From Candidatus Treponema caballi (GTDB taxonomy: Bacteria; Spirochaetota; Spirochaetia; Treponematales; Treponemataceae): DNA of 44,883 bases. Numbering within the stretch: the first letter of the stretch is position 1; the number at the start of each line of letters is the position of its first letter. The position numbers were made by a program, and so were the translations under genes. The notes under the pieces are model-generated. The model had not been told where the DNA came from. It worked only from the letters and a program-made list of their open reading frames with translations, and made no database searches. The stretch spans positions 1 through 44,883 of the forward strand of contig JAGHRS010000047.1 of the NCBI GenBank assembly GCA_018066285.1, read 5' to 3'. Below are positions 15,111 through 23,089 of this stretch, in pieces.

Positions 15111-15118
15111 TTTTAGCA

Positions 15119-16174
15119 ATGAATGAACAATATTTAGCACGTCTTGAAAAAATTGAAGCCGTTCTCAAAGAAAAACTGCCTGCTTCTTTCAGTGCAGAGT
15201 GGAAGGCCGCATCCTACGGAAAACTGCCTGATGCAGTCTCTGACGAAGACCTTTCAAAGCTTGCAGCTCCGTGTACGGAACTGGTCTCACTTGGCGGCAA
15301 ACGCTGGCGCCCTCTTCTGCAGGTTCTTTCCGCAGAAATGGTTTCTGGGCGGAAGGAAGATGATCCTGCACTCAGCGCCGCATACAGGCTTACTCCGCTC
15401 GTAGAATTCGTGCACACCGCAAGCCTCATTCATGATGACATTGAAGACAACACTGACATGCGGCGCGGAAAGCCCGCCGCTCATCTTACCTACGGCCTTG
15501 ATGTTGCGCTTAACGCAGGCTCCTGGCTTTACTTTCAGGCGGCCCGCTGCATACATGACGAACCGCTTTCAACAGAGCTTAAGAACACGCTCTACAACAT
15601 GTACCTGACAGAGCTCCGCCGCCTGCACCTCGGACAGTCACTCGACATTCAGTGGCACCGCGACAAGCCGTTCATTCCAGAGCAGGACCAGTATCTTGCC
15701 ATGACGCGGCTCAAGACAGGAACACTCGCTTCTCTTGCAGCCCAGACAGGCGCGCTTGCAGGAGGCGCAACAGCAGATGAAGCCCGTTTCCTTGGCGAAA
15801 CAGCCGCATCAATAGGAATCGGCTTTCAGGTCCTTGATGACGTCATCAACCTGACGAGCGGCAACAAGGGCAAAAAGCGCGGAGACGACATTGTTGAAGG
15901 AAAGAAAAGCCTGCCGGTCATCCTGCATTTAAAAGAAAATCCGGGTGACAAAAAGCTCATTACTGACTATTTTAATAGAGCAAGCGTTGAAGGCCCGGAC
16001 TCCCCTGCCGTAGAAAAATGCGTCACCCTACTCAATGAGTCAGGTGCAGTCGCAAAGGCGGCAGAGATAAGCAGAAAGCTCATCACCGAGTCATGCGGCG
16101 CTATTGTTGAGCACTGGAACGGAAACGAGGCAGCAGGCCTCATCAGTGCCCTTTTCACAGGAATGCTTGCATAG
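15119..16174 (+). CDS. Polyprenyl diphosphate synthase (trans-isoprenyl type)
   Basis: 351 residues. Chain elongation of allylic diphosphates with isopentenyl diphosphate, giving precursors for quinones, undecaprenyl or other isoprenoids. Motifs: GGKRWRP near residue 60, the first Asp-rich motif HDDIEDN (DDxxD) near 105, LKTGTLAS, and the second Asp-rich region QVLDDVINLTSGNKGKKRG. The second motif reads DDVIN where most family members have DDxxD. Product length cannot be read with confidence. It starts 8 nt after a TATACT box without a ribosome site. First gene of a three-gene plus-strand operon with the TPR and RseC-like genes. Confidence 0.88.
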   Translation: MNEQYLARLEKIEAVLKEKLPASFSAEWKAASYGKLPDAVSDEDLSKLAAPCTELVSLGGKRWRPLLQVLSAEMVSGRKEDDPALSAAYRLTPLVEFVHTASLIHDDIEDNTDMRRGKPAAHLTYGLDVALNAGSWLYFQAARCIHDEPLSTELKNTLYNMYLTELRRLHLGQSLDIQWHRDKPFIPEQDQYLAMTRLKTGTLASLAAQTGALAGGATADEARFLGETAASIGIGFQVLDDVINLTSGNKGKKRGDDIVEGKKSLPVILHLKENPGDKKLITDYFNRASVEGPDSPAVEKCVTLLNESGAVAKAAEISRKLITESCGAIVEHWNGNEAAGLISALFTGMLA

Positions 16175-16186
16175 GATGACAGCGGT

Positions 16187-16726
16187 ATGACAGTTAACTC
16201 AGATGTACTCAATTCACAAGCAATAGATCTAGCCTCACACGGTGATTATCCTGAAGCCATCGCCTGTTTCATCAGTGCACTCAAAATGGACAGGGGTAAC
16301 TATCTTCTCTGGTACAATCTGGGCGTAACATACCGTGACGCCGGAAATCTGGAAGCAGCCAGGGAAGCGCTTCTTGCCGCCTATAAACTCAATGACAGTG
16401 ACGAGGATGTACTCGACAGTCTTTCCCTCGTCCTCCTTGCCATGGACAGAGAAGCAGAAGGCTTCAAGTATCTTGAGAAAGCACTGGAAATTAATCCACA
16501 CAGCCCGCATTTATGGAACAACACGGGCGTCTTCTATTTCCATCAGGGAGAGTATGCAAAAGCATGCGACGCTTTCGAGCATGCCGTTTCCCTTTCTCCG
16601 CACTACTACGACGCCCTGTACAATCTGCGCGACACCTACACAGAGCTTGGCAATAAAGTCGGTGCAGAAGAATGTGCCCGCCGTCTCAAAGAGCTGAAAG
16701 ACATTCAGGGAGCGCCAGATGCGTGA
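16187..16726 (+). CDS. Tetratricopeptide repeat protein
   Basis: 179 residues, cytoplasmic by appearance. About four TPR units in series: GDYPEAIACFISALKMDRGNYLLWYNLGV, GNLEAAREALLAAYKLNDSDEDVLDSLS, MDREAEGFKYLEKALEINPHSPHLWNNTGV and GEYAKACDAFEHAVSLSPHYYDALYNL. The canonical small-residue positions are kept, so it should form a right-handed helical scaffold for protein binding. It begins 12 nt after the prenyl synthase and overlaps the RseC-like gene by 8 nt. The partner is unknown. Confidence 0.85.
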   Translation: MTVNSDVLNSQAIDLASHGDYPEAIACFISALKMDRGNYLLWYNLGVTYRDAGNLEAAREALLAAYKLNDSDEDVLDSLSLVLLAMDREAEGFKYLEKALEINPHSPHLWNNTGVFYFHQGEYAKACDAFEHAVSLSPHYYDALYNLRDTYTELGNKVGAEECARRLKELKDIQGAPDA

Positions 16727-17141
16727 CAAAGCCCTCGTCGTTTCTGTCACCGGAAACAAAGTCCTTGTAAAGCCACTGATTACCGGTGCATGCATAAACT
16801 GCAAGAAATCTTCATGTGCTCAGCAGGGAACGCCTTTCCGCGTAGCCAATCCGGAGCATTTCACTCTTGCAGCCGGCTCTGTCGTCACGCTTACAGCCTC
16901 AAAAACCGCTCAGGCGTTTCAGGCGCTTTTCGCACTACTCTTCCCCATTGCGTCAGCAATCGCAGGTTACATGGTATCTCCTGAAAACGAAAAAAGCCGC
17001 GCCATCTGGTCGATAGCCGGCTTTATACTTGCTTCAGTAATCGTGTTTATTGTAACGCGTCTGTTTCCTCCACGCGAAAGCAGCATTGCCGGCGTGGAAG
17101 AAAGCGTACCGCCTAGCGATGAAGAACAATGCTGTTTATAG
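16719..17141 (+). CDS. RseC/MucC-family membrane protein
   Basis: 140 residues. N-terminal cytoplasmic part with the family's cysteine cluster (ACINCKKSSC), a small barrel-like segment, two transmembrane helices (about 65-85 and 92-112), and a Cys-Cys near the C-terminus. RseC proteins are linked to the SoxR-reducing (Rsx/Rnf) system and to sigma-E control in proteobacteria. In anaerobes the gene often accompanies electron-transport complexes, but no rnf genes are seen here. It overlaps the TPR gene by 8 nt, and its last 29 bp overlap the 3' end of convergent cheB. Confidence 0.8.
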   Translation: MRDKALVVSVTGNKVLVKPLITGACINCKKSSCAQQGTPFRVANPEHFTLAAGSVVTLTASKTAQAFQALFALLFPIASAIAGYMVSPENEKSRAIWSIAGFILASVIVFIVTRLFPPRESSIAGVEESVPPSDEEQCCL

Positions 17142-18330
17142 CATCTGCCATTTCAGAAAGCGGAACCTGCTTCTGAACGCCACCCAATTCCCAGGCAACC
17201 TTAGGCATACCGTAAACAATTGAACTTTCCTCATCCTGCCCAAGCGTACGGGCACCCTGACGCCGCATTTCAGCAAGCTGTGCAGCTCCGTCGCGTCCCA
17301 TACCGGTCATGATTATTCCCAGAGCATGATTCTGGAAAGCTGCGGCGACAGATTCGAACAGCACGTCGACAGATGGTCTGTGTCCGTTTCTCTGTTCTGT
17401 ATCTGTAACGCGGACAATTGTTGCCAGCGATTTCTTCTCAACGATAATGTGGTGGTTTCCAGGGGCAATGAGGATGCGTCCTGGTTTCAAAAGGTCTCCA
17501 TCCTGGGCTTCCTTTACCTCAAGCGGACAGATATTGTTCAAACTTGCTGCAAACTCTTTGGTAAAGCCAGCCGGCATATGCTGGACGACAAGCATCGGCA
17601 GCTTGATGTCAGGAGACAGTTTCGCGAATACTTCGCGCAGCGCATTAGGTCCGCCTGTTGAAATACCGAGCGCAATGACTTCAAGCTCACCTGGCTCCCT
17701 GAGCGGAGTAATGACTGCTGGCTCCTTTTTCGAGCTTGCCCATGTGGGTGTCATGAAGTGAAGCGGAATAAGTTTCTCAGCTTCTTCACGCGGAGTAACG
17801 CCTGCTTTGTCCTCAAGTTTCGGCATGACAAGCTTTTTAGGCTCGACATTCTTATCAGGAGCATCTTCTTCAGTCGCAAGATAAGTATGCAGCACAGAGC
17901 CTGAAAGGCCTCTCTTTTTCTTTGCATACTGTCCGCCATAACTGGTCAGAAGGCTTGTCAGACGGCTTGCAACTTTCTGAATATCAAGGGAAATGGAACC
18001 TGACGGTTTCTGAACAAAATCACTTGCGCCCATTTCAAGACAGCGCATAGTAACAGCAGCACCTTCAGAAGTAAGACTTGAAAGAACGACGACAGGAATA
18101 TCAATACCCAGCTTCTTTCTTTCCTGAAGGAAATCAAGACCGTTCATAACCGGCATTTCAATATCGAGAACAATTATATCAGGATTGCAGGATGGTAATT
18201 TTTCAAGTGCAAACTTACCATTCATAGCTGTTGCAACGGTGTGGAGATTTGGAGAGGAATCGATTATACGTGAAACCAGATTCCTCATAAGAGCGGAGTC
18301 ATCAACTACCAATACGGAAATCTTATCCAT
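17113..18330 (-). CDS. cheB: Chemotaxis response regulator / protein-glutamate methylesterase CheB
   Basis: 405 residues from the ATG at 18330, where GGAAGG lies 7 nt upstream. The N-terminal receiver domain shows VVDDSALMR and the phospho-acceptor Asp 56 in LDIEMPVMNG. A linker of about 80 residues is followed by the methylesterase with its catalytic Ser in GISTGGPNAL, His in VVQHMPAGFT and Asp in MTGMGRDGA. CheB removes methyl groups from chemoreceptor glutamates and deamidates glutamines when phosphorylated by CheA, giving adaptation. It lies 39 nt after cheR. The linker is somewhat long. The 3' end overlaps the convergent RseC-like gene. Confidence 0.96.
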   Translation of the reverse strand: MDKISVLVVDDSALMRNLVSRIIDSSPNLHTVATAMNGKFALEKLPSCNPDIIVLDIEMPVMNGLDFLQERKKLGIDIPVVVLSSLTSEGAAVTMRCLEMGASDFVQKPSGSISLDIQKVASRLTSLLTSYGGQYAKKKRGLSGSVLHTYLATEEDAPDKNVEPKKLVMPKLEDKAGVTPREEAEKLIPLHFMTPTWASSKKEPAVITPLREPGELEVIALGISTGGPNALREVFAKLSPDIKLPMLVVQHMPAGFTKEFAASLNNICPLEVKEAQDGDLLKPGRILIAPGNHHIIVEKKSLATIVRVTDTEQRNGHRPSVDVLFESVAAAFQNHALGIIMTGMGRDGAAQLAEMRRQGARTLGQDEESSIVYGMPKVAWELGGVQKQVPLSEMADAINSIVLHR

Positions 18331-18369
18331 TTTTTTACCTTCCAATTTAATTTTATATGAATATCCATA

Positions 18370-19188
18370 TTATGACACGTTTTTCTGATAAAGACAGGCC
18401 CAATCCGTTTTAAGGAACTCAAATTTCGTATCCATTCCGAACAGAGACTCAGAATGTCCGATAAACAGATAAGAATGAGGTCCAAGATCATCGTAGAATT
18501 TATTGACGACACCAAGCTGTGCGGCTTCATCAAAATAAATCAGAACATTGCGGCAGAAAATGACATCAAGATTTCTGAGTCCTGAATCATTTTTCAGATT
18601 ATGATAGTCAAACCTGATTTTTTTCATAATGTCAGATGACATCTGATAACCGCTTCCTGTCTTTATGAAGAAGCGTTTCAGATAATCATCAGGAATTCCG
18701 CCAATGCGTGATTCATCATAAAATCCCTGTCTGCCGACCATAAGCGACTTAAGGGATATGTCTGAAGCGACAATCTCGTATGTGTACGGTTTTGGAAGAA
18801 TGTCTTCCAGAATCATTGCAATGGTATACGGCTCTTCTCCTGTAGAACAACCGGCACTCCATATACGTACAACAGTATCGCCTTTTCCTTTCTTTGTTTC
18901 AAGAACATGAGGAATGACATAATTGACCAGAGCATCAAAATGAGGCTGGTTTCTGAAGAAACGAGTCAGATTTGTCGTAACCGAATCAAGGAGGAGCTTC
19001 ATTTCTTCCTTGTCTGAAATAATCATCTTATGATACTCGTGGATATCGGTAAGCTGCTTTTCCCGAAGGCGTTCCTTCAACCTGCTGTCGAGAATTGAAC
19101 GGTTTGTTTCTGAAAAAGTAATGCCACTTTCGTCGTAAATCAATTTGCGGAACAAATCAAAATCCGCATCACTTAAAAAATCTGCCAT
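18370..19188 (-). CDS. cheR: Chemotaxis protein methyltransferase CheR
   Basis: 272 residues. SAM-dependent methylation of receptor glutamates. The N-terminal helical domain (FRKLIYDESGITFSETNRSILDSRL) precedes TNLTRFFRN, the SAM site IWSAGCSTGEEPYT, and DVIFCRNVLIYFD; all are standard CheR signatures. The length is usual for the family. It forms a pair with cheB, giving matched methylation and demethylation. The start has no ribosome site; TACTAT lies 6 nt before the ATG with TTGCGG 17 nt further up, so a leaderless mRNA is likely. Confidence 0.96.
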   Translation of the reverse strand: MADFLSDADFDLFRKLIYDESGITFSETNRSILDSRLKERLREKQLTDIHEYHKMIISDKEEMKLLLDSVTTNLTRFFRNQPHFDALVNYVIPHVLETKKGKGDTVVRIWSAGCSTGEEPYTIAMILEDILPKPYTYEIVASDISLKSLMVGRQGFYDESRIGGIPDDYLKRFFIKTGSGYQMSSDIMKKIRFDYHNLKNDSGLRNLDVIFCRNVLIYFDEAAQLGVVNKFYDDLGPHSYLFIGHSESLFGMDTKFEFLKTDWACLYQKNVS

Positions 19189-19194
19189 ACCTAA

Positions 19195-19223
19195 ATAGTA
19201 TCGTCATTAATTTGACTCCGCAA
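19195..19223 (-). promoter_or_regulatory. cheR-cheB promoter (leaderless)
   Basis: -35 TTGCGG (19218-19223), 17-nt spacer, -10 TACTAT (19195-19200), 6 nt to the cheR ATG at 19188. Confidence 0.6.
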
Positions 19224-19261
19224 TAAATAATTTACACTCAAAGGTTTCAAATTACGAAACA

Positions 19262-19290
19262 TTGACAAAATCTTTGGTTGATGGAACAAT
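19262..19290 (+). promoter_or_regulatory. lptC operon promoter
   Basis: -35 TTGACA (19262-19267), 17-nt spacer, -10 AACAAT (19285-19290), 10 nt to the ATG at 19301. This implies a leader of only a few bases. Confidence 0.55.
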
Positions 19291-19300
19291 TATTTCAAGC

Positions 19301-19885
19301 ATGAAAAAACTCTTTGCGAACTCCCTTTCAGCATGTTTCCTCGCTCTTTCTGCGCTGTCACTTTCATCCTGTTATCTTGATTACAGCGTAAGACAGGCTG
19401 AAAACGCGGGCTCTCCCGAGTTTGTCTTTACAGACGCCACATTCACACGCATTGAAGACAGAAAAACAATACTGACACTTGACGCAGATGCCATTGAACA
19501 GTACGAATCCGACAGCACCATGTACGGGAAAGGCCTTTCCTTCCGGGCATTCAATGACGACGGAACCGTTTCTGTTGAAGGGACCTGCCGCCTTTTTTCC
19601 GGCAACACAGATGAAGGCGAATACTATTTTCTTGATGATGTCGAAATAGAAAGCTACACGCACGATATGTTCCTGAAATCAGAGGATGTATTCTGGAACA
19701 ACAGGACGAATCAGCTGGTGAGCTCGGAAAGCGCACCTGTCCACATCATCAAGCATGGCAATTCTCAGGTCACCATAACAGGAGAACAGTTTTCTGCAAG
19801 CGGATTCAGCAGTTCGTACGTGTTCAACGGTCCTGTCTCAGGCACTATTGAAACGCAGGATGACGGAGAGGACGCAGATGAATAG
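19301..19885 (+). CDS. lptC: LptC-like lipoprotein, LPS-transport bridge component
   Basis: 194 residues. I start at 19301 (MKKLFANSLSACF) since the longer frame begins in the -35 box. The signal peptide ends in lipobox LSSC (Cys 24), so this LptC is anchored by lipid rather than by the usual transmembrane helix. The rest is beta-rich (FVFTDATFTRIEDRKTILTLDADAIEQYES; GKGLSFRAFN; VEIESYTHDMFLKSEDVFWNN), matching the LptC beta-jellyroll that hands lipid A-like molecules to LptA. The LptC call rests mainly on position: it overlaps lptA by 8 nt, and lptB follows. Confidence 0.75.
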   Translation: MKKLFANSLSACFLALSALSLSSCYLDYSVRQAENAGSPEFVFTDATFTRIEDRKTILTLDADAIEQYESDSTMYGKGLSFRAFNDDGTVSVEGTCRLFSGNTDEGEYYFLDDVEIESYTHDMFLKSEDVFWNNRTNQLVSSESAPVHIIKHGNSQVTITGEQFSASGFSSSYVFNGPVSGTIETQDDGEDADE

Positions 19886-20540
19886 AGGACACATCACAGG
19901 CAGACTGACTGCCATCATCATCCTCATCCTGCTGGGACTGCCAGCTGCAGCCGGAACAATCAGCTTCAAGGCTGACTCAATGTCAGGCAACACAGGATCA
20001 GGTCAGGAAACGACCATTTTATCCGGCAGAGCCTGGATAAGCACGGATGACATTGAAATACATGCCGACAGGATTGAGCTTTCAGGTTCAAATTACGACA
20101 TCATAACGGCAACAGGAAACATAAACGGCACCAATTCAGATTCAGGCATTACATTTTCATCCGACAGACTGTCATACGACCGCAGGACAGACATCATCAA
20201 ACTGGAAGGAAATGTCACACTCATCGATACTGAGAACGATGTAAACGCGAAAGCATATCTCATTGAGTACAACCAGAAGACAGAAACAGCCGTTCTGCAG
20301 ATGAATGTAAAGCTCGTCCAGAAAGACTCTGTCTGTACATCTGCCCTTGCAACATGGAGAAAGGACGAGAAGATGCTTGAAATGTCCGGATCACCGAAAA
20401 TCGTCCAGAAAGATGATGTCTTTACCGCGCAGGAAATCACCTTCAATCTCGATACTGAAGAAATCACCCTGGATGGAAAAGTTCGCGGCACTGTCACAGA
20501 CACGGATGATTCTTCAGAAACTGGGGAGGAATCAGAATGA
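19878..20540 (+). CDS. lptA: LptA/OstA-like periplasmic bridge protein
   Basis: 220 residues from the ATG at 19878, where GAGAGG stands 6 nt upstream; a longer frame lacks a ribosome site. A signal sequence (TAIIILILLGLPAAAG) is followed by repeated short beta strands of the OstA type: TILSGRAWISTDDIEIHADRIELS, ITATGNINGTN, SDRLSYDRRTDIIKLEGNVTLID. LptA oligomers form the periplasmic path carrying LPS or a similar glycolipid to the outer membrane. The start overlaps lptC by 8 nt and the end overlaps lptB by 4 nt, so the three are co-translated. Confidence 0.85.
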   Translation: MNRGHITGRLTAIIILILLGLPAAAGTISFKADSMSGNTGSGQETTILSGRAWISTDDIEIHADRIELSGSNYDIITATGNINGTNSDSGITFSSDRLSYDRRTDIIKLEGNVTLIDTENDVNAKAYLIEYNQKTETAVLQMNVKLVQKDSVCTSALATWRKDEKMLEMSGSPKIVQKDDVFTAQEITFNLDTEEITLDGKVRGTVTDTDDSSETGEESE

Positions 20541-21262
20541 ACACACTCCGGGTAACATCACTGCATAAGAACTTTGGAAAGAAAAAAGTCGTCAAAGGTA
20601 TTGAATTTTCCATGCAGACAGGAGAAACAGTCGGCCTTCTCGGCCCGAACGGTGCTGGAAAAACGACTACTTTCTACATGATTGTCGGCTTTTACCGTCC
20701 TGATGCAGGAGAAGTTTTCCTGGACGATACGCTCATCACCAGAAAACCGATGTACAAGCGTGCCCGGCTCGGCATTTCCTATCTTCCACAGGAGCCCTCA
20801 GTTTTCAGGAAGCTCACCGTTGAACAGAACATCTGGTCAGTACTTGAAACAAGGCGCGACCTGACACATGCTGAGAAAAAGCAGAAGCTCGACAGCCTTA
20901 TCGAAGAGTTCTCCATAGAGCACATCCGCAAGCAGGAAGCATTCTCCCTTTCAGGAGGAGAGCGGCGGCGCACTGAAATTGCACGCGCACTTGCCATTGA
21001 ACCACGCTTTCTGCTGCTCGACGAGCCTTTTGCCGGTATTGACCCGATTGCCGTCGCAGACATCAAGAAAACGGTGCGGCTGCTTTCTGAACGGGGCATT
21101 GGCGTACTCATCACCGATCATAACGTTCGTGACACTCTTGAGATAACTGACCGTGCACTCATCATCAGTGACGGACAGATTATCGCCCAGGGAAGCAAGG
21201 AAGACATTCTCGCTTCAGAGATAGCCCGAAAAATCTACCTTGGCGAAGAGTTCACGATGTAA
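20537..21262 (+). CDS. lptB: LPS-export ABC transporter ATPase LptB
   Basis: 241 residues. Cytoplasmic ATPase that powers extraction of LPS from the inner membrane with LptFG. Walker A GPNGAGKT (36-43), Q-loop SYLPQEPS, signature LSGGERRR, Walker B FLLLDEPFAGIDP, and switch His in ITDHNV. The segment YLPQEPSVFRKLTVEQN and the ending KIYLGEEF are diagnostic of LptB among ABC ATPases. LptF/LptG are not in this window. It has a 4-nt overlap with lptA. Confidence 0.95.
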   Translation: MNTLRVTSLHKNFGKKKVVKGIEFSMQTGETVGLLGPNGAGKTTTFYMIVGFYRPDAGEVFLDDTLITRKPMYKRARLGISYLPQEPSVFRKLTVEQNIWSVLETRRDLTHAEKKQKLDSLIEEFSIEHIRKQEAFSLSGGERRRTEIARALAIEPRFLLLDEPFAGIDPIAVADIKKTVRLLSERGIGVLITDHNVRDTLEITDRALIISDGQIIAQGSKEDILASEIARKIYLGEEFTM

Positions 21263-21309
21263 CATTTTATCTGACAAATAAATAAACTTCTTTTTATAGT
21301 ATCGTTCAT

Positions 21310-21338
21310 TTGACAACTACTCTTCTCTATGGTATTCT
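21310..21338 (+). promoter_or_regulatory. rny promoter
   Basis: Consensus -35 TTGACA (21310-21315), 17-nt spacer, -10 TATTCT (21333-21338). A leader of about 25 nt carries GGAGGAG 4 nt before the ATG at 21370, so this gene uses conventional initiation. Confidence 0.8.
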
Positions 21339-21369
21339 AGATTTGGATAATTCTGTCTGGAGGAGTAAT

Positions 21370-22896
21370 ATGAATTATATGTATATAATCCTTCCGGCTG
21401 CAGGAATTGTTCTTGGATGGCTAATTCGCTGGCTTTATGCCAGATTTCAATTATCTGCATCAGAGCAGAGAGCAGAACGTGTCAAACAGGACGCGATAAA
21501 AGAAGCAGAAGCTCAGAAAACAGAGATTTTATTAAAAGCGAAAGACGAACTCATTCGGGAACGTGCCCAGCAGGAACGTGAAATACGTGAGCGTAGAGGA
21601 GAAGTACAGCGTACTGAACGCAGACTTTCCCTCAAAGAAGACGCCATTGAAAAACGCAATTCTGAACTTGATAAGCGCGAGCAGGAATTTGTAAAGCGCG
21701 AACAGGTTATTGCAAGCCGCGAAGCATCACTTACAACGGAAGAAGAAAAATACCGTCAGGAACTTGAACGCATTTCAGGACTCAGTGCTCAGGAAGCAAA
21801 AGACCTCATCATCAAGAGCCTTGAAAATGATGCAAAGCACGATGCACAGGCACTGCTCAACAAAATTGAGCAGGACGCACAGCTTTCAGCTGAGAAGAAA
21901 GCACGTGACATTCTCGTAACAACAATCCAGCGCATTGCAACTGAAACCACAAGCGACATCACCGTCGCGACAGTTTCACTGCCAAGCGATGAAATGAAAG
22001 GCCGCATCATCGGACGTGAAGGACGCAACATCCGTACGCTTGAAACACTTACAGGCGTTGACATCATCATCGATGATACACCGGAAGCTGTTGTCATTTC
22101 ATGCTTCGATCCTGTACGCAAGGAAATCGCAAAGGTCGCACTTGAGCGCCTCATTTCTGACGGACGCATCCATCCGGCACGCATTGAGGAAATCGTTCAG
22201 AAAGTCACACGCGAGATTCAGAACAAGATTTACGAAGAAGGTGAAAAGGTTCTGTTCGACCTTGGCATCCACAACCTTAGCCAGGATGGTGTCCGCGCTC
22301 TCGGCCGCCTGTACTTCCGCACAAGTTATGGCCAGAACGTACTGAACCACTCACGCGAAGTAGCAATTATTGCAGGCATGCTTGCCGCCGAAATCGGCGC
22401 AGACAGAGAACTTGCAAAACGCGCCGCTGTCCTGCACGATATCGGTAAGGGAGCTGAAAACGATTCAGACCAGAACCACGCAGAAGTCGGTATGGACATG
22501 GCACGCAAGATGGGTGAAGATCCACGCGTCGTAAACGCTGTCGGAGCTCATCATAACGACATTGAACCGACAAGCATTGAAGCAATCATCGTTCAGATTG
22601 CCGATGCCATTTCTGCAGCCCGTCCTGGTGCCCGCCGTGAAACAATGGACAACTACGTAAAGCGTCTTGAAAACCTTGAGGCAATCGCTGAAGGATTCAA
22701 CGGCGTTGAAAAAGCGTATGCAATTCAGGCTGGCCGCGAGCTCCGCGTGCTCGTCAACAACGAAAAGATTCCTGACGCAGAAGTCAAGGATCTGGCACGC
22801 AACATTGCAAAACAGATTGAAAGCGACCTGCGCTATCCAGGCCGCATAAAGATTACGATGATCCGAGAAACACGCATCATCGAATACGCACGCTGA
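21370..22896 (+). CDS. rny: Ribonuclease Y
   Basis: 508 residues from the ATG at 21370 (GGAGGAG upstream). Membrane-bound endoribonuclease that starts mRNA decay. An N-terminal transmembrane helix (about 3-20) is followed by a long Glu/Arg/Lys-rich coiled coil (about 25-150), a KH RNA-binding domain (SDEMKGRIIGREGRNIRTLE) and an HD domain with the metal pair in AVLHDIGKG and further His residues in NHSREVA and GAHHNDIEP. It ends in the conserved IKITMIRETRIIEYAR. Length and order fit the family. It has its own promoter after lptB and a hairpin terminator after it. Confidence 0.97.
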   Translation: MNYMYIILPAAGIVLGWLIRWLYARFQLSASEQRAERVKQDAIKEAEAQKTEILLKAKDELIRERAQQEREIRERRGEVQRTERRLSLKEDAIEKRNSELDKREQEFVKREQVIASREASLTTEEEKYRQELERISGLSAQEAKDLIIKSLENDAKHDAQALLNKIEQDAQLSAEKKARDILVTTIQRIATETTSDITVATVSLPSDEMKGRIIGREGRNIRTLETLTGVDIIIDDTPEAVVISCFDPVRKEIAKVALERLISDGRIHPARIEEIVQKVTREIQNKIYEEGEKVLFDLGIHNLSQDGVRALGRLYFRTSYGQNVLNHSREVAIIAGMLAAEIGADRELAKRAAVLHDIGKGAENDSDQNHAEVGMDMARKMGEDPRVVNAVGAHHNDIEPTSIEAIIVQIADAISAARPGARRETMDNYVKRLENLEAIAEGFNGVEKAYAIQAGRELRVLVNNEKIPDAEVKDLARNIAKQIESDLRYPGRIKITMIRETRIIEYAR

Positions 22897-22909
22897 TTGT
22901 AAGGCTGCG

Positions 22910-22954
22910 AAAAAAGGCCCTGTCTGGGAGATTCCGGGACAGGGTTCTTTTTTT
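22910..22954 (+). terminator. rny terminator
   Basis: AAAAAAGG-CCCTGTC pairs with GACAGGG-TTCTTTTTTT, giving a GC-rich stem followed by a T-run, 14 nt past the stop codon. Confidence 0.85.
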
Positions 22955-22996
22955 ATTAAATATGTATTCCCTCTAAAATCTCAAGATTTTTTTCAT

Positions 22997-23028
22997 TTAC
23001 AAGAAAAAAACTGCCTTTTTTCTTGTAA
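22997..23028. repeat. Perfect 13-bp inverted repeat upstream of the AraC gene
   Basis: TTACAAGAAAAAA (22997-23009), loop ACTGCC, TTTTTTCTTGTAA (23016-23028). It could be a terminator or attenuator, or an operator for the regulator that starts 62 nt later. Confidence 0.55.
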
Positions 23029-23089
23029 TTTTCAAGTAATTGCTTTAAAATAATATAAAAAGGATTACCAAATCGGTTTGAGTTTGATT

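Noticed and set aside
19262-19300. TTG start 13 codons upstream of lptC
   Set aside because: The TTG is the first base triplet of the TTGACA -35 box; the ATG at 19301 begins the signal peptide.
21310-21369. TTG start 20 codons upstream of rny
   Set aside because: It is again the TTGACA -35 box; GGAGGAG precedes the ATG at 21370.
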